Positions 32,654 to 40,398 of a stretch of 64,000 bases of DNA are shown here, one piece after another. The notes under the pieces were generated by a model that saw only the letters and a list, made by a program, of their open reading frames with translations, was not told where the DNA came from and made no database searches. The stretch is taken from NCBI RefSeq assembly GCF_000758305.1, contig NZ_CP009458.1, forward strand, positions 2,356,001 through 2,420,000. Reading direction: 5' to 3'. The position numbers were made by a program, and so were the translations under genes. This DNA comes from Cedecea neteri (GTDB taxonomy: Bacteria > Pseudomonadota > Gammaproteobacteria > Enterobacterales > Enterobacteriaceae). Each line of letters opens with the position of its first letter. Position 1 is the first letter of the stretch.

Positions 32654-33223
32654 GTGACTTACGCGAATAAACTGTTCTCAATTTTGATTTTTGTTTGCAC
32701 GCTTGGGCTGAGCGCTTCTGCTGCTGCGGAAGACGGCTTTTTCAGCAACGCATGGGAAACCTTCTCCGGCCAGGTATCTAAAACCTGGAACGAACCAGAA
32801 CATTATGACCTTTACGTGCCGGCGATTACCTGGCACGCCCGCTTTGCCTATGACAAAGAAAAAACGGATCGCTATAACGAACGACCGTGGGGCGCAGGTT
32901 TTGGCCAATCCCGCTGGGATGAGGAAGGTAACTGGAACGGCATCTATCTGATGGCGTTCAAGGACTCTTTTAACAAATGGGAGCCTATCGGCGGTTACGG
33001 TTGGGAGAAAACCTGGCGGCCGTTGAGTGACGATAACTTCCATATGGGACTGGGTTATACCGTGGGTGTTACTGCCCGCGACAACTGGAAATACATCCCA
33101 ATCCCGGTTGTGCTGCCGCTGGCGTCTATTGGCTACGGCCCGGCAACCTTCCAGATGACCTACATTCCAGGCACCTATAACAACGGTAACGTCTACTTTG
33201 CGTGGATGCGTTTCCAGTTCTGA
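32654..33223 (+). CDS. pagP: Lipid A palmitoyltransferase PagP
   Basis: A 189-residue outer-membrane enzyme with a signal peptide ending near SASAAAE. The beta-barrel part is close to E. coli PagP: the catalytic His in ITWHARFAYDKE, Asp-Ser in FKDSFNKWEPIGGYGWE and the C-terminal FAWMRFQF. It moves palmitate from phospholipids to lipid A, which protects against antimicrobial peptides. The start is GTG at 32654; no upstream ATG is in frame and the ribosome site is weak. TATAAT at 32607-32612 with a poor -35 fits an activated promoter, although no clear PhoP direct repeat was found. Confidence 0.93.
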   Translation: MTYANKLFSILIFVCTLGLSASAAAEDGFFSNAWETFSGQVSKTWNEPEHYDLYVPAITWHARFAYDKEKTDRYNERPWGAGFGQSRWDEEGNWNGIYLMAFKDSFNKWEPIGGYGWEKTWRPLSDDNFHMGLGYTVGVTARDNWKYIPIPVVLPLASIGYGPATFQMTYIPGTYNNGNVYFAWMRFQF

Positions 33224-33375
33224 TTGTATAGTCCTGAAGTCGGTGAAAACTGAGGGTTTTTATACCCCTTTAAAAACAAGGTGTAATGCGCAAGCTAGTA
33301 AAAAGTTAGCGACTTTTATCACTTTTTAGCAATTCTGGACTGGACAAAAGCCACCACAATTGTTGTACTGATGCC

Positions 33376-33400
33376 CGACACAGCATTTGTGTCGTTTTTT
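33376..33400 (+). terminator. Terminator-like hairpin in the cspE leader
   Basis: CGACACA and TGTGTCG form a seven-base stem with a five-base loop, followed by six T residues, ending 18 bases before the cspE ATG. It can end pagP transcripts or act as an attenuator of cspE. Confidence 0.75.
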
Positions 33401-33418
33401 CATGTAAAGGTAATTTTG

Positions 33419-33628
33419 ATGTCTAAGATTAAAGGTAACGTTAAGTGGTTTAATGAATCCAAAGGCTTCGGCTTCATTACTCCGGAAGATGGCAGCAAAG
33501 ACGTGTTCGTACACTTCTCTGCAATCCAGAGCAATGGTTTCAAAACCCTGGCTGAAGGCCAGCGCGTTGAGTTTGAAATCACTAACGGTGCCAAAGGCCC
33601 TTCTGCTGCAAACGTAATGCCTATCTAA
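33419..33628 (+). CDS. cspE: Cold-shock-family RNA chaperone CspE
   Basis: A 69-residue protein starting at MSKIKGNVKWFNESKGFGFI, nearly identical to E. coli CspE. The RNA-binding motifs KGFGFITPEDG (RNP1) and DVFVHFSAI (RNP2) are intact. CspE is constitutively expressed, melts RNA secondary structure and acts as a transcription antiterminator. The C-terminus reads NVMPI where E. coli has NVIAL. The start is chosen over an upstream in-frame ATG by homology and the AAAGG before it. A bidirectional terminator follows. Confidence 0.96.
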   Translation: MSKIKGNVKWFNESKGFGFITPEDGSKDVFVHFSAIQSNGFKTLAEGQRVEFEITNGAKGPSAANVMPI

Positions 33629-33649
33629 GTCATTACCAGTAGAATATAA

Positions 33650-33675
33650 AAACCCGCCAAGGCGGGTTTTTTTTT
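33650..33675. terminator. Bidirectional terminator after cspE
   Basis: AACCCGCC-AA-GGCGGGTT followed by TTTTTTT on the plus strand and TTTTTAT on the minus strand; it can serve cspE and the convergent small gene. Confidence 0.9.
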
Positions 33676-33687
33676 GCCTGTGATTTG

Positions 33688-33774
33688 TCAGGCAAACAGA
33701 TACGTTTTCAAAAACAGTCCAACGATAACGACGCTTATCAACACGCTCTCCCAGCCGGTTATTTGCTCTTTCAT
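33688..33774 (-). CDS. 28-residue single-span membrane peptide
   Basis: A very short gene on the minus strand. The ATG at 33774 follows GGGGGAG by seven bases, a strong ribosome site, and the frame runs 28 codons to TGA. The peptide begins MKEQITGWESV and continues with about 16 hydrophobic residues (LISVVIVGLFLKTYLF), the pattern of a small single-span inner-membrane protein. It lies between crcB (same strand, 71 bases upstream) and the cspE terminator, and may share the crcB transcript. I do not recognise a named family. The good start signal, transmembrane composition and following terminator support it; comparison with relatives would be decisive. Confidence 0.6.
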   Translation of the reverse strand: MKEQITGWESVLISVVIVGLFLKTYLFA

Positions 33775-33845
33775 TGCCCGCTCCCCCAAAGATATGGCTG
33801 GGATAGTGGCAGAGAAAAATTAAGCTAACATTAATGCCTCAGGGC

Positions 33846-34229
33846 TTATTGGGTAACGAAGAGAGAAACCAGCCAAAATGCGAGCGCGGTCATGATAAAC
33901 GAGCCTGCCAGGTTGAGCAGGACGTTCGTGCCAGCCCAGATCAAACGCCCATCCTGCAGCAGCAAAACGACTTCTGCAGAAAACGTCGAAAACGTTGTCA
34001 GACCGCCACAGAAACCGGTGGTTATCAGCAGCTTCCACATCGGGTCAACGTGACTGAAGCGGCTGAACAGCGCCAGCCCAAGGCCGATGATAAACGCCCC
34101 GGTCAGATTGGCGATTAGCGTCCCAATGGGAACGCCCATGTGCATTGGATTGAACTTCATACTGAGAAACCAGCGTGCTACGCTGCCCATCCCGCCGCCG
34201 ATAAAGACGGCGAATAGCATCTGAATCAC
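33846..34229 (-). CDS. crcB: Fluoride ion channel CrcB (Fluc)
   Basis: A 127-residue protein with four membrane spans. Conserved Fluc motifs are visible: GGGMGSVARW near the N-terminus, TLIANLTGAFIIGL with the pore Asn, and TGFCGGLTTFSTFS containing the Phe box and sodium site. Fluc channels work as antiparallel dimers that let fluoride leave the cell. No fluoride riboswitch is recognised in the short upstream region, which divides it from ybeM. Confidence 0.95.
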   Translation of the reverse strand: MIQMLFAVFIGGGMGSVARWFLSMKFNPMHMGVPIGTLIANLTGAFIIGLGLALFSRFSHVDPMWKLLITTGFCGGLTTFSTFSAEVVLLLQDGRLIWAGTNVLLNLAGSFIMTALAFWLVSLFVTQ

Positions 34230-34332
34230 GATTAATCCTTATTAAACATCAGCAATGGGAAAAGTGTAGCGTTCAGGCCGGGAGATTTATACCCAATGTG
34301 CTGTAATTAATCCTTTGAACGGCGAGGCGAAT

Positions 34333-35121
34333 ATGAAGGTGGCGGTCGGGCAGTTTGTGGTGGGGCCAGTCTGGCAGGAAAATGCGGCAACCTGCGTCAG
34401 CCTGATGGCGCAAGCGGCAGGCAAAGGGGCCGATTTGCTCGTTTTACCTGAGGCGGTGTTAGCCCGGAGTGATACCGATCCGGATATGTCAGTCAAGTCA
34501 GCACAGACGCTGGATGGCGGCTATGTACAACAGCTGCGGGCTGAAAGCCGAAAGAACGAGATGACAACGGTGCTAACGCTGCATGTCCCTACCCGTGATG
34601 GTCGGGCGGCAAACACCTTGCTGGCCATTCGCGGCGGTGAGATTGTGGCGAATTACCGGAAGGTTCATCTGTATGATGCTTTCAGCGTTCAGGAGTCCCG
34701 GCTGGTGGATGCCGGAGCAAGCCAGGCACCTTTGATTAAGGTTGCCGGCATGAACGTCGGGCTGATGACCTGCTACGACCTTCGTTTTCCTGATATGGCG
34801 TTGAGTCTTGCGCTTAGTGGGGCAGAGGTTCTGGTTCTGCCCGCGGCGTGGCTAAAAGGCCCGCATAAAGAGGCTCACTGGGCGACGCTTCTCGCCGCTC
34901 GCGCGTTGGATACTACGTGCTATATGGTTGCTTCTGGAGAGTGTGGCAATAAAAATATCGGCCAGAGCCGGATCATTGACCCGCTGGGCGTGACCGTTGC
35001 TGCGGCAGCCGAGGTGCCTGATCTGATTTTTGCCGAGATAAACACAGAACGAGTCGCGGCGGTCAGGCAAATGCTGCCGGTACTGCTTAACCGGAGGTTT
35101 GCGCCGCCGCAAATGTTATGA
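34333..35121 (+). CDS. ybeM: Nitrilase-superfamily amidase YbeM (deaminated glutathione amidase type)
   Basis: A full-length 262-residue carbon-nitrogen hydrolase. The catalytic Glu-Lys-Cys triad is present: LPEAVLA, NYRKVHLYD and MTCYDLRFPD. Relatives (Nit1/YbeM) hydrolyse deaminated glutathione, a metabolite-repair reaction. In E. coli K-12 ybeM is truncated, so this intact copy is notable. ATG 34333 is used since GAGG lies five bases upstream; a TTG at 34315 is also open. It is divergent from crcB and 129 bases upstream of tatE. Confidence 0.9.
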   Translation: MKVAVGQFVVGPVWQENAATCVSLMAQAAGKGADLLVLPEAVLARSDTDPDMSVKSAQTLDGGYVQQLRAESRKNEMTTVLTLHVPTRDGRAANTLLAIRGGEIVANYRKVHLYDAFSVQESRLVDAGASQAPLIKVAGMNVGLMTCYDLRFPDMALSLALSGAEVLVLPAAWLKGPHKEAHWATLLAARALDTTCYMVASGECGNKNIGQSRIIDPLGVTVAAAAEVPDLIFAEINTERVAAVRQMLPVLLNRRFAPPQML

Positions 35122-35250
35122 TGTTTTTTTAAACAAGCCTTGATTCACCTTGTTACAGATTGCTATTGTGTCGCCCGGATAAATATCCGTTAATGCAATC
35201 AGGTCTTTTATTCGCCGTTGCCACGGCACGCATCACAAAAGAAGGTAGGT

Positions 35251-35457
35251 ATGGGAGAGATTAGTATTACTAAGCTGCTGGTTGTCGGCGCGCTGATCGT
35301 ATTGCTGTTTGGTACCAAGAAGCTGCGCACGCTGGGCGGCGATCTCGGTTCTGCCATCAAAGGCTTTAAGAAAGCGATGGCTGAAGACGACAGTGGCAAA
35401 AAGCCCGATACCGAAGCTGAAGCCACTGCAGAACAGCGCATCGTTCATAAAGACTGA
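35251..35457 (+). CDS. tatE: Twin-arginine translocase component TatE
   Basis: A 68-residue TatA-family protein. MGEISITKLLVVGALIVLLF is the single span, followed by FGTKKLRTLGGDLGSAIKGF, the amphipathic helix; the tail is acidic and charged. TatE is a minor paralogue of TatA in the transport of folded proteins. The start with AAGGTAGGT upstream is preferred to a frame extending to 35218. The lone gene between ybeM and lipA is the E. coli arrangement. Confidence 0.95.
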   Translation: MGEISITKLLVVGALIVLLFGTKKLRTLGGDLGSAIKGFKKAMAEDDSGKKPDTEAEATAEQRIVHKD

Positions 35458-35473
35458 ATGACGACTGCAAAAT

Positions 35474-35506
35474 AAAAAACCGGCTCAAAATGGCCGGTTT
35501 TTTTAT
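35474..35506. terminator. Bidirectional terminator between tatE and lipA
   Basis: AAACCGGC and GCCGGTTT form a stem around a short AT-rich loop with T runs on both strands; it ends tatE and possibly lipA. Confidence 0.88.
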
Positions 35507-35542
35507 GGTTGTCAGTTTATAAGTAACAAGATGTAACGGTTG

Positions 35543-36508
35543 TTACTTCACTTCCATACCTTTTGCCTGCAGATCGGCGTGATAGGAAGAGCGAACAAAC
35601 GGGCCACAGGCGGCGTGGGTGAAGCCCATTGCCAGCGCTTCGGCTTTCATCTCTTCAAACTCGTCCGGGCTAACGTAACGCTGCACCGGTAAGTGGTGAC
35701 GGCTTGGCTGGAGATACTGGCCCAGGGTCAGCATGGTCACGCCGTGACGGCGCAGGTCGCGCATCACTTCGATGATCTCTTCGTTGGTTTCACCCAGGCC
35801 TACCATCAGGCCAGATTTGGTCGGGATATCCGGATGAGCTTCTTTGAAGCGCTCAAGCAGCTTCAGCGACCAGTTGTAGTCTGCACCTGGGCGGACGTTG
35901 CGGTAGACGCGCGGTACGTTTTCCAGGTTGTGGTTGAACACGTCCGGCGGCGTTGCGGTGAGAATATCCAGCGCACGATCCATACGTCCACGGAAGTCAG
36001 GCACCAGCGTTTCGATTTTGATGCTTGGGTTTTTTTCGCGGATAGCGCGAATGCAGTCAGCAAAGTGCTGGGCGCCGCCGTCACGCAGATCGTCACGGTC
36101 TACTGAAGTAATCACGACATAGCGCAGACCCATATCGGCGATGGTCTGTGCCAGTTTTTCAGGCTCATTGGCATCTGGCGCAACAGGGCGACCATGTGCG
36201 ACGTCGCAGAATGGGCAGCGGCGGGTACAGATAGCGCCCAGAATCATAAAGGTCGCGGTGCCGTGGTTAAAACATTCAGCGAGGTTAGGGCAGGAGGCTT
36301 CTTCGCAAACGGAATGCAGACCATTTTTGCGCATCGCCGCTTTAATGCCCTGGATACGGGTTGAGTCAGACGGAAGTTTAATTTTCATCCATTCTGGTTT
36401 TCTCAACAGCTCCTGGCGCTCTGTCGCCACGTTTTTAACCGGGATCAGAGCCATTTTATCGGCGTCGCGGTATTTAACGCCGCGTTCCATCACAATGGGT
36501 TTGCTCAT
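35543..36508 (-). CDS. lipA: Lipoyl synthase LipA
   Basis: A 321-residue radical SAM enzyme, the same length as in E. coli. The auxiliary cluster motif with the N-terminal Cys residues is in EEASCPNLAECFNHGTATF, and the radical SAM CX3CX2C is CTRRCPFCDV. The C-terminal RSSYHAD contributes the conserved Ser ligand. It inserts two sulfurs into octanoyl groups on E2 subunits and GcvH. It works with LipB, encoded 1.4 kb upstream, separated by ybeF. Confidence 0.97.
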   Translation of the reverse strand: MSKPIVMERGVKYRDADKMALIPVKNVATERQELLRKPEWMKIKLPSDSTRIQGIKAAMRKNGLHSVCEEASCPNLAECFNHGTATFMILGAICTRRCPFCDVAHGRPVAPDANEPEKLAQTIADMGLRYVVITSVDRDDLRDGGAQHFADCIRAIREKNPSIKIETLVPDFRGRMDRALDILTATPPDVFNHNLENVPRVYRNVRPGADYNWSLKLLERFKEAHPDIPTKSGLMVGLGETNEEIIEVMRDLRRHGVTMLTLGQYLQPSRHHLPVQRYVSPDEFEEMKAEALAMGFTHAACGPFVRSSYHADLQAKGMEVK

Positions 36509-36747
36509 AGGGTGCGTGTTCCAGTTGCGGATAATGAAGTCAGGCTAATTCAAGCTAAGTTAGGATCTATCAACTATTTTTGAATTAATGGCCGGAAGTA
36601 TACCATCACGGCCAGGGAGAATCAGTATACCCCAACGTGAAATGGAGAAAGAATTGTAAATGGGTTGTTGTTTTGTGCTAAATGCGAGGTTAACGAGCAT
36701 GGTGTTCACCTCTGAAACGCCCGGCAAGAGGTGAAAACCACTGAGGA

Positions 36748-37704
36748 TCAAGCGAACTCTGTGTGAATGGCTTTGATTATCTCCTGCAAAACCGTGTCGC
36801 GAATGCTCAGCTTGTTAAAATGCATGCTGGTTTCCATTGTTTTATCAGCAAACAGATCGCAGTCAACGGCTCGCAGGTTCCAGGTCTCTTTGAACATTTC
36901 GTACAGGCGCCAGGGCATGAAGCCCAGCAAATCGCTGCTGCCCAGCAGCGAGGACAACGTGACGTAGTTGTAGCTGCTGAACGCTATTTGCCTGTTAGGA
37001 AGCCGCTCGCTGATCTCCTGACGCAGGTCACGCAACAGGTCATCCTGCATGATCAGGAAAGTGTGCTCCATATTTTGCAGATCTTCGCGAGTGAGCCGCT
37101 GTTCAAGGCAGGGATGACCTTCCCGGCAGACCACGGCGATACTTTCCTGATACAGCGGTACGCTGGTGATGGTACGCGCGTAGTGGCGGCTGGTGTCGAT
37201 AATCAGGTCGGTTTGAAACTGGCTGAGTTGGGACTCACCATCGTTAATGGGCACATTGCGAATAAGCAGATTTGGATTGACCTTGCGGATCGCCGAATAG
37301 ACTTTAGGGATAACTAAAGCCCCAATAGACGGCTGAGTGGCAATGGTGATGGTACGCTGCTGATCGTTGCTGTTGTTGAAATCCAGCGCGCCAAGAATCG
37401 ATTCCAGGCCCTGGCTGATATATTCATGCAGATGTGCCGCATACGCCGTCGGCGTGACGCCCTGGCCTTTGCGAATGAATAAAGGGTCGGGAAAAATATA
37501 GCGCAACTTTTGGATAGACTGGCTGATAGCCGAGGGCGTGAGATTAAGCACTCGGGCTGCATTGACGATGCCTTTATGAATGTAGACGGCCTCAAAAATA
37601 GTCAGCAAGTTCAAATCTATGTTGCGTAACGTCTTGAATACGGGATAGTTGTTTTCACCATCGCGATCCACGATTTTTTTCTCAGACAGTGGGTTTTGCC
37701 CCAT
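36748..37704 (-). CDS. ybeF: LysR-family transcription regulator YbeF
   Basis: A 318-residue LysR-type regulator. The N-terminal winged helix-turn-helix (LRNIDLNLLTIFEAVYIHKG, NLTPSAISQSIQKLRYIF) is very like E. coli YbeF, while the ligand-binding half (about 120-318) is more divergent. The position between lipA and lipB is conserved. Its ligand and targets are not known from sequence. The region after its stop holds an inverted repeat (TTCACCTCT / AGAGGTGAA, 36708-36737) that may act as a weak terminator; the 239 bases before lipA contain no other gene. Confidence 0.9.
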   Translation of the reverse strand: MGQNPLSEKKIVDRDGENNYPVFKTLRNIDLNLLTIFEAVYIHKGIVNAARVLNLTPSAISQSIQKLRYIFPDPLFIRKGQGVTPTAYAAHLHEYISQGLESILGALDFNNSNDQQRTITIATQPSIGALVIPKVYSAIRKVNPNLLIRNVPINDGESQLSQFQTDLIIDTSRHYARTITSVPLYQESIAVVCREGHPCLEQRLTREDLQNMEHTFLIMQDDLLRDLRQEISERLPNRQIAFSSYNYVTLSSLLGSSDLLGFMPWRLYEMFKETWNLRAVDCDLFADKTMETSMHFNKLSIRDTVLQEIIKAIHTEFA

Positions 37705-37951
37705 GTCAGGTCTCCGCTAAAAAAATAAAGAATATTATATTTATAGATACAAATAGAGCATTTTGGGGAATTAGCGTAGTTATTTTGCCAACCCAAGCAC
37801 GAATGAGAAAAATTAAGCTATGGGAACCCATTCCTGACTGTCATATTATTTAAATAATGACATTACTGAATTATCCAATTAGTGATTATAACTGGTGGGC
37901 GAAAAAGTGATAAAACGGCAATGTCTGGCCCGCGGGAGGCAGGCCTGACGT

Positions 37952-38596
37952 TTACTTCTCTTTGCGATATTCGTACGGCGGGTGGTTTAGCAGGGCGATA
38001 AAGTTTTCTACCAGCCGGGGCTGAATATCCGCCACGGTGATGCCTTCGACAAAATGGCTGACCTGGGTCATCTCCAGGCCGGCATAACCGCAGGGATTTA
38101 TCCGCAGGAAGGGGGATAAATCCATGTCGATGTTCAGTGCCAGCCCGTGGAAAGAACATCCCTTACGAATACGAAGCCCCAGAGAGCAAATCTTGCGTCC
38201 GTCGACATACACGCCCGGCGCGTCGGCGCGGGGGTAAGCTTCAATACCATATTCTGCCAGCGTGTTAACCACGGTTTGTTCCAGGACGGTTACCAGCTCC
38301 CGCACGCCAAGCTTGCGTCGTTTTAAGTTCAGCAGCAGATACATAACCTGCTGGCCTGGGCCGTGAAAGGTTACCTGGCCGCCGCGATCGCTTTGCACAA
38401 CGGGAATATCGCCCGGCATCAGGACGTGCTCGGCTTTACCGGCCTGGCCCTGGGTGAAGACCTGGGGATGTTCAACCAGCCAAATCTCGTCGGCCGTAGT
38501 GTCGTCACGGGTGTCGGTAAAGTCATGCATTGCCTGCGAAACAGGTTCATAAGGCTGCAGGCCAAGAGTGCGAATCAGGATAGTGTCTTGAGACAA
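37952..38596 (-). CDS. lipB: Octanoyltransferase LipB
   Basis: A 214-residue enzyme that moves octanoate from ACP to lipoyl domains. Motifs: SDRGGQVTFHGPGQQVMY, with the conserved His, and KICSLGLRIRKGCSFHGLAL, with catalytic Cys and Lys. The start is the TTG at 38596, as E. coli lipB also starts with TTG; GGAG is 12 bases before it, and the product then aligns from residue 1. A longer frame to 38638 adds an unrelated N-terminus. It works before LipA in lipoate synthesis. Confidence 0.95.
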   Translation of the reverse strand: MSQDTILIRTLGLQPYEPVSQAMHDFTDTRDDTTADEIWLVEHPQVFTQGQAGKAEHVLMPGDIPVVQSDRGGQVTFHGPGQQVMYLLLNLKRRKLGVRELVTVLEQTVVNTLAEYGIEAYPRADAPGVYVDGRKICSLGLRIRKGCSFHGLALNIDMDLSPFLRINPCGYAGLEMTQVSHFVEGITVADIQPRLVENFIALLNHPPYEYRKEK

Positions 38597-38640
38597 AACA
38601 GCGTCTCCGGGAGAAGAGGGTGGCGGAAAGTATATCACAG

Positions 38641-38666
38641 CTAAAACCCGGCCTAAGCCGGGTTCT
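38641..38666 (-). terminator. Hairpin between ybeD and lipB
   Basis: AACCCGGC and GCCGGGTT form a stem followed by TT on the minus strand, right after the ybeD stop; probably partial, allowing some readthrough to lipB. Confidence 0.6.
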
Positions 38667-38670
38667 CAGA

Positions 38671-38934
38671 TTACAGCACCATACGAACGATTTCGATGTT
38701 GCCTAATTCTTCATACAGGGTTTCAACCTGTTCAATGTGAGTGGCATTGATGGTAATAGAAACCGAGTGGTAGTTACCTTTGCTGCTTGGTTTAACCTGC
38801 GGCGTGTAGTCACCAGGGGCGTGGCGCTGCACCACCTCAACGACCAGATCAACCAGCTCCGGTTTCGCCAGGCCCATTACTTTGTAAGTAAAAGAGGTTG
38901 GGAATTCGAGCAGTTCGTTCAGTTTGGTTTTCAT
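38671..38934 (-). CDS. ybeD: UPF0250 family protein YbeD
   Basis: An 87-residue ACT-like small protein, nearly identical to E. coli YbeD (VKPSSKGNYHSVSITINATH, VETLYEELGNIEIVRMVL). The fold resembles the regulatory domain of D-3-phosphoglycerate dehydrogenase, so a ligand-binding role has been proposed, but the function is not established. It lies between dacA and lipB, as in E. coli. Confidence 0.95.
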   Translation of the reverse strand: MKTKLNELLEFPTSFTYKVMGLAKPELVDLVVEVVQRHAPGDYTPQVKPSSKGNYHSVSITINATHIEQVETLYEELGNIEIVRMVL

Positions 38935-38956
38935 GGTAGCTCCAGCGTTACGGCAA

Positions 38957-38990
38957 TAAAAATAATAACTCCCGCCGGCGGGCGGGAGTT
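38957..38990 (-). terminator. Terminator of dacA
   Basis: AACTCCCGCC and GGCGGGAGTT form a long GC-rich stem, followed on the minus strand by ATTATTTTT. Confidence 0.8.
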
Positions 38991-39043
38991 GCTTTGATGC
39001 TAAGTATATGGGGTCAACTTCGACACTTTCAAGTGTTCAATAA

Positions 39044-40255
39044 TTAACCGAACCAGTGGTGGAACATCAGTTTGATGTAATCAATGATTCGGCTGAAGAA
39101 ATTCCCTTCCGGCATTTCCTGCAGCACGACTAACGGACGCTGCTCGATGGTTTTGCCATCCAACTGGAAGTTAATGGTACCGACAACCTGGTTTTTCTGC
39201 AGCGGCGCGTGCAGTTCAGTCGTGGTCAGCACGTAGCTGGCTTTCAGATCCTTCATGCGGCCACGAGGAATGGTCAGATAAACGTCTTTATCCACGCCGA
39301 GGGAGGCACGATCGTTGTCGCCAAACCAGGCTGGCTCAGAAGCAAACTCTTTGCCGGCTTTCAGCGGAGAAACAGTTTCAAAGAAGCGGAAGCCCCAGGT
39401 CAACAGCTTTTTGCTTTCTGTTTCACGGCCTTTGTAGGTGTGCCCGCCAAGAACAGCGGAGATCAGGCGCATCTGGCCTTCGGTTGCGGAAGCTACGAGG
39501 TTATAGCCTGCTGCATCCGTGTGGCCGGTTTTAATACCATCAACGTTGAGGCTGGTATCCCACAGCAGACCATTGCGGTTAGTCTGACGAATGTTGTTGA
39601 AGGTGAACTCTTTTTCTTTGTAGATAGCGTATTCGTTCGGTACATCGCGGATCAGTGCCTGGCCGATCAGCGCCATATCACGCGCAGAGCTGTACTGACC
39701 TTCGGCATCCAGGCCGTGCACGGTCTGGAAGTGGGTGTTTTTCAGGCCCAGAGCGGAAACGTAGCCGTTCATCAGGCTCACGAAGGCATCCTGGCTACCG
39801 GCAACGAAGTCGGCCATCGCCACACAGGCATCGTTACCTGACTGCAGGTTGATACCGCGAACCAGTTTGTTGACCGGCACCTGCATACCAGGCTGCAGGA
39901 ACATCAGCGAGGAGCCTTTAAACACCGGGTTACCGGTGGCCCAGGCATCTTTGCCGATGGTGACCATTGCATTGTCGTCGAACTTGCCGGCTTTCATCGC
40001 CTGGCCAATGACGTAGCTGGTCATCATTTTGGTCAGGCTGGCCGGGTCGCGACGTGCGTCGGCGTTTGATTCGGCCAGCACTTTGCCTGAGTTGTAGTCA
40101 ATCAGGATATACGCTTCTGCATCAATCTGCGGGACGCCCGGGATCATAGTTTTAATGTTGAGGTCGTCAGCTTGAGCAGAGGCCATAGCCGCAAGAGCGA
40201 AAGCCGAGGTGAGCGCCAGGCGCTTAACAAAACGTGCAGAAGGAGCTGTATTCAT
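39044..40255 (-). CDS. dacA: D-alanyl-D-alanine carboxypeptidase DacA (PBP5)
   Basis: A 403-residue penicillin-binding protein 5, same length as in E. coli. The signal peptide ends near ASAQADD. Catalytic motifs: SxxK in ASLTKMMTSYV, SxN in LQSGNDACVAM and KTG in DGIKTGHTDAAGYN. The C-terminal amphipathic helix (FFSRIIDYIKLMFHHWFG) anchors it to the inner membrane. It removes the terminal D-Ala from pentapeptides and controls the cell shape with the neighbouring PBP2/RodA. Confidence 0.97.
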   Translation of the reverse strand: MNTAPSARFVKRLALTSAFALAAMASAQADDLNIKTMIPGVPQIDAEAYILIDYNSGKVLAESNADARRDPASLTKMMTSYVIGQAMKAGKFDDNAMVTIGKDAWATGNPVFKGSSLMFLQPGMQVPVNKLVRGINLQSGNDACVAMADFVAGSQDAFVSLMNGYVSALGLKNTHFQTVHGLDAEGQYSSARDMALIGQALIRDVPNEYAIYKEKEFTFNNIRQTNRNGLLWDTSLNVDGIKTGHTDAAGYNLVASATEGQMRLISAVLGGHTYKGRETESKKLLTWGFRFFETVSPLKAGKEFASEPAWFGDNDRASLGVDKDVYLTIPRGRMKDLKASYVLTTTELHAPLQKNQVVGTINFQLDGKTIEQRPLVVLQEMPEGNFFSRIIDYIKLMFHHWFG

Positions 40256-40398
40256 GATGGAACTACGACGTCCGTGATGGAATTAAAAAAAGTGCCTTAC
40301 TATAGCAAAAGCATTTTTGACTGGCATCTGACTTTGCGCGTGAGTTTGTTAATGGTCTTTACACAAATTTACGGGCAAGAAACAGGCCAGTCATTGCT

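Noticed and set aside
36560..36751. 63-codon minus-strand frame between lipA and ybeF
   Set aside because: No ribosome site, no homologue and it overlaps the likely ybeF 3' structure.
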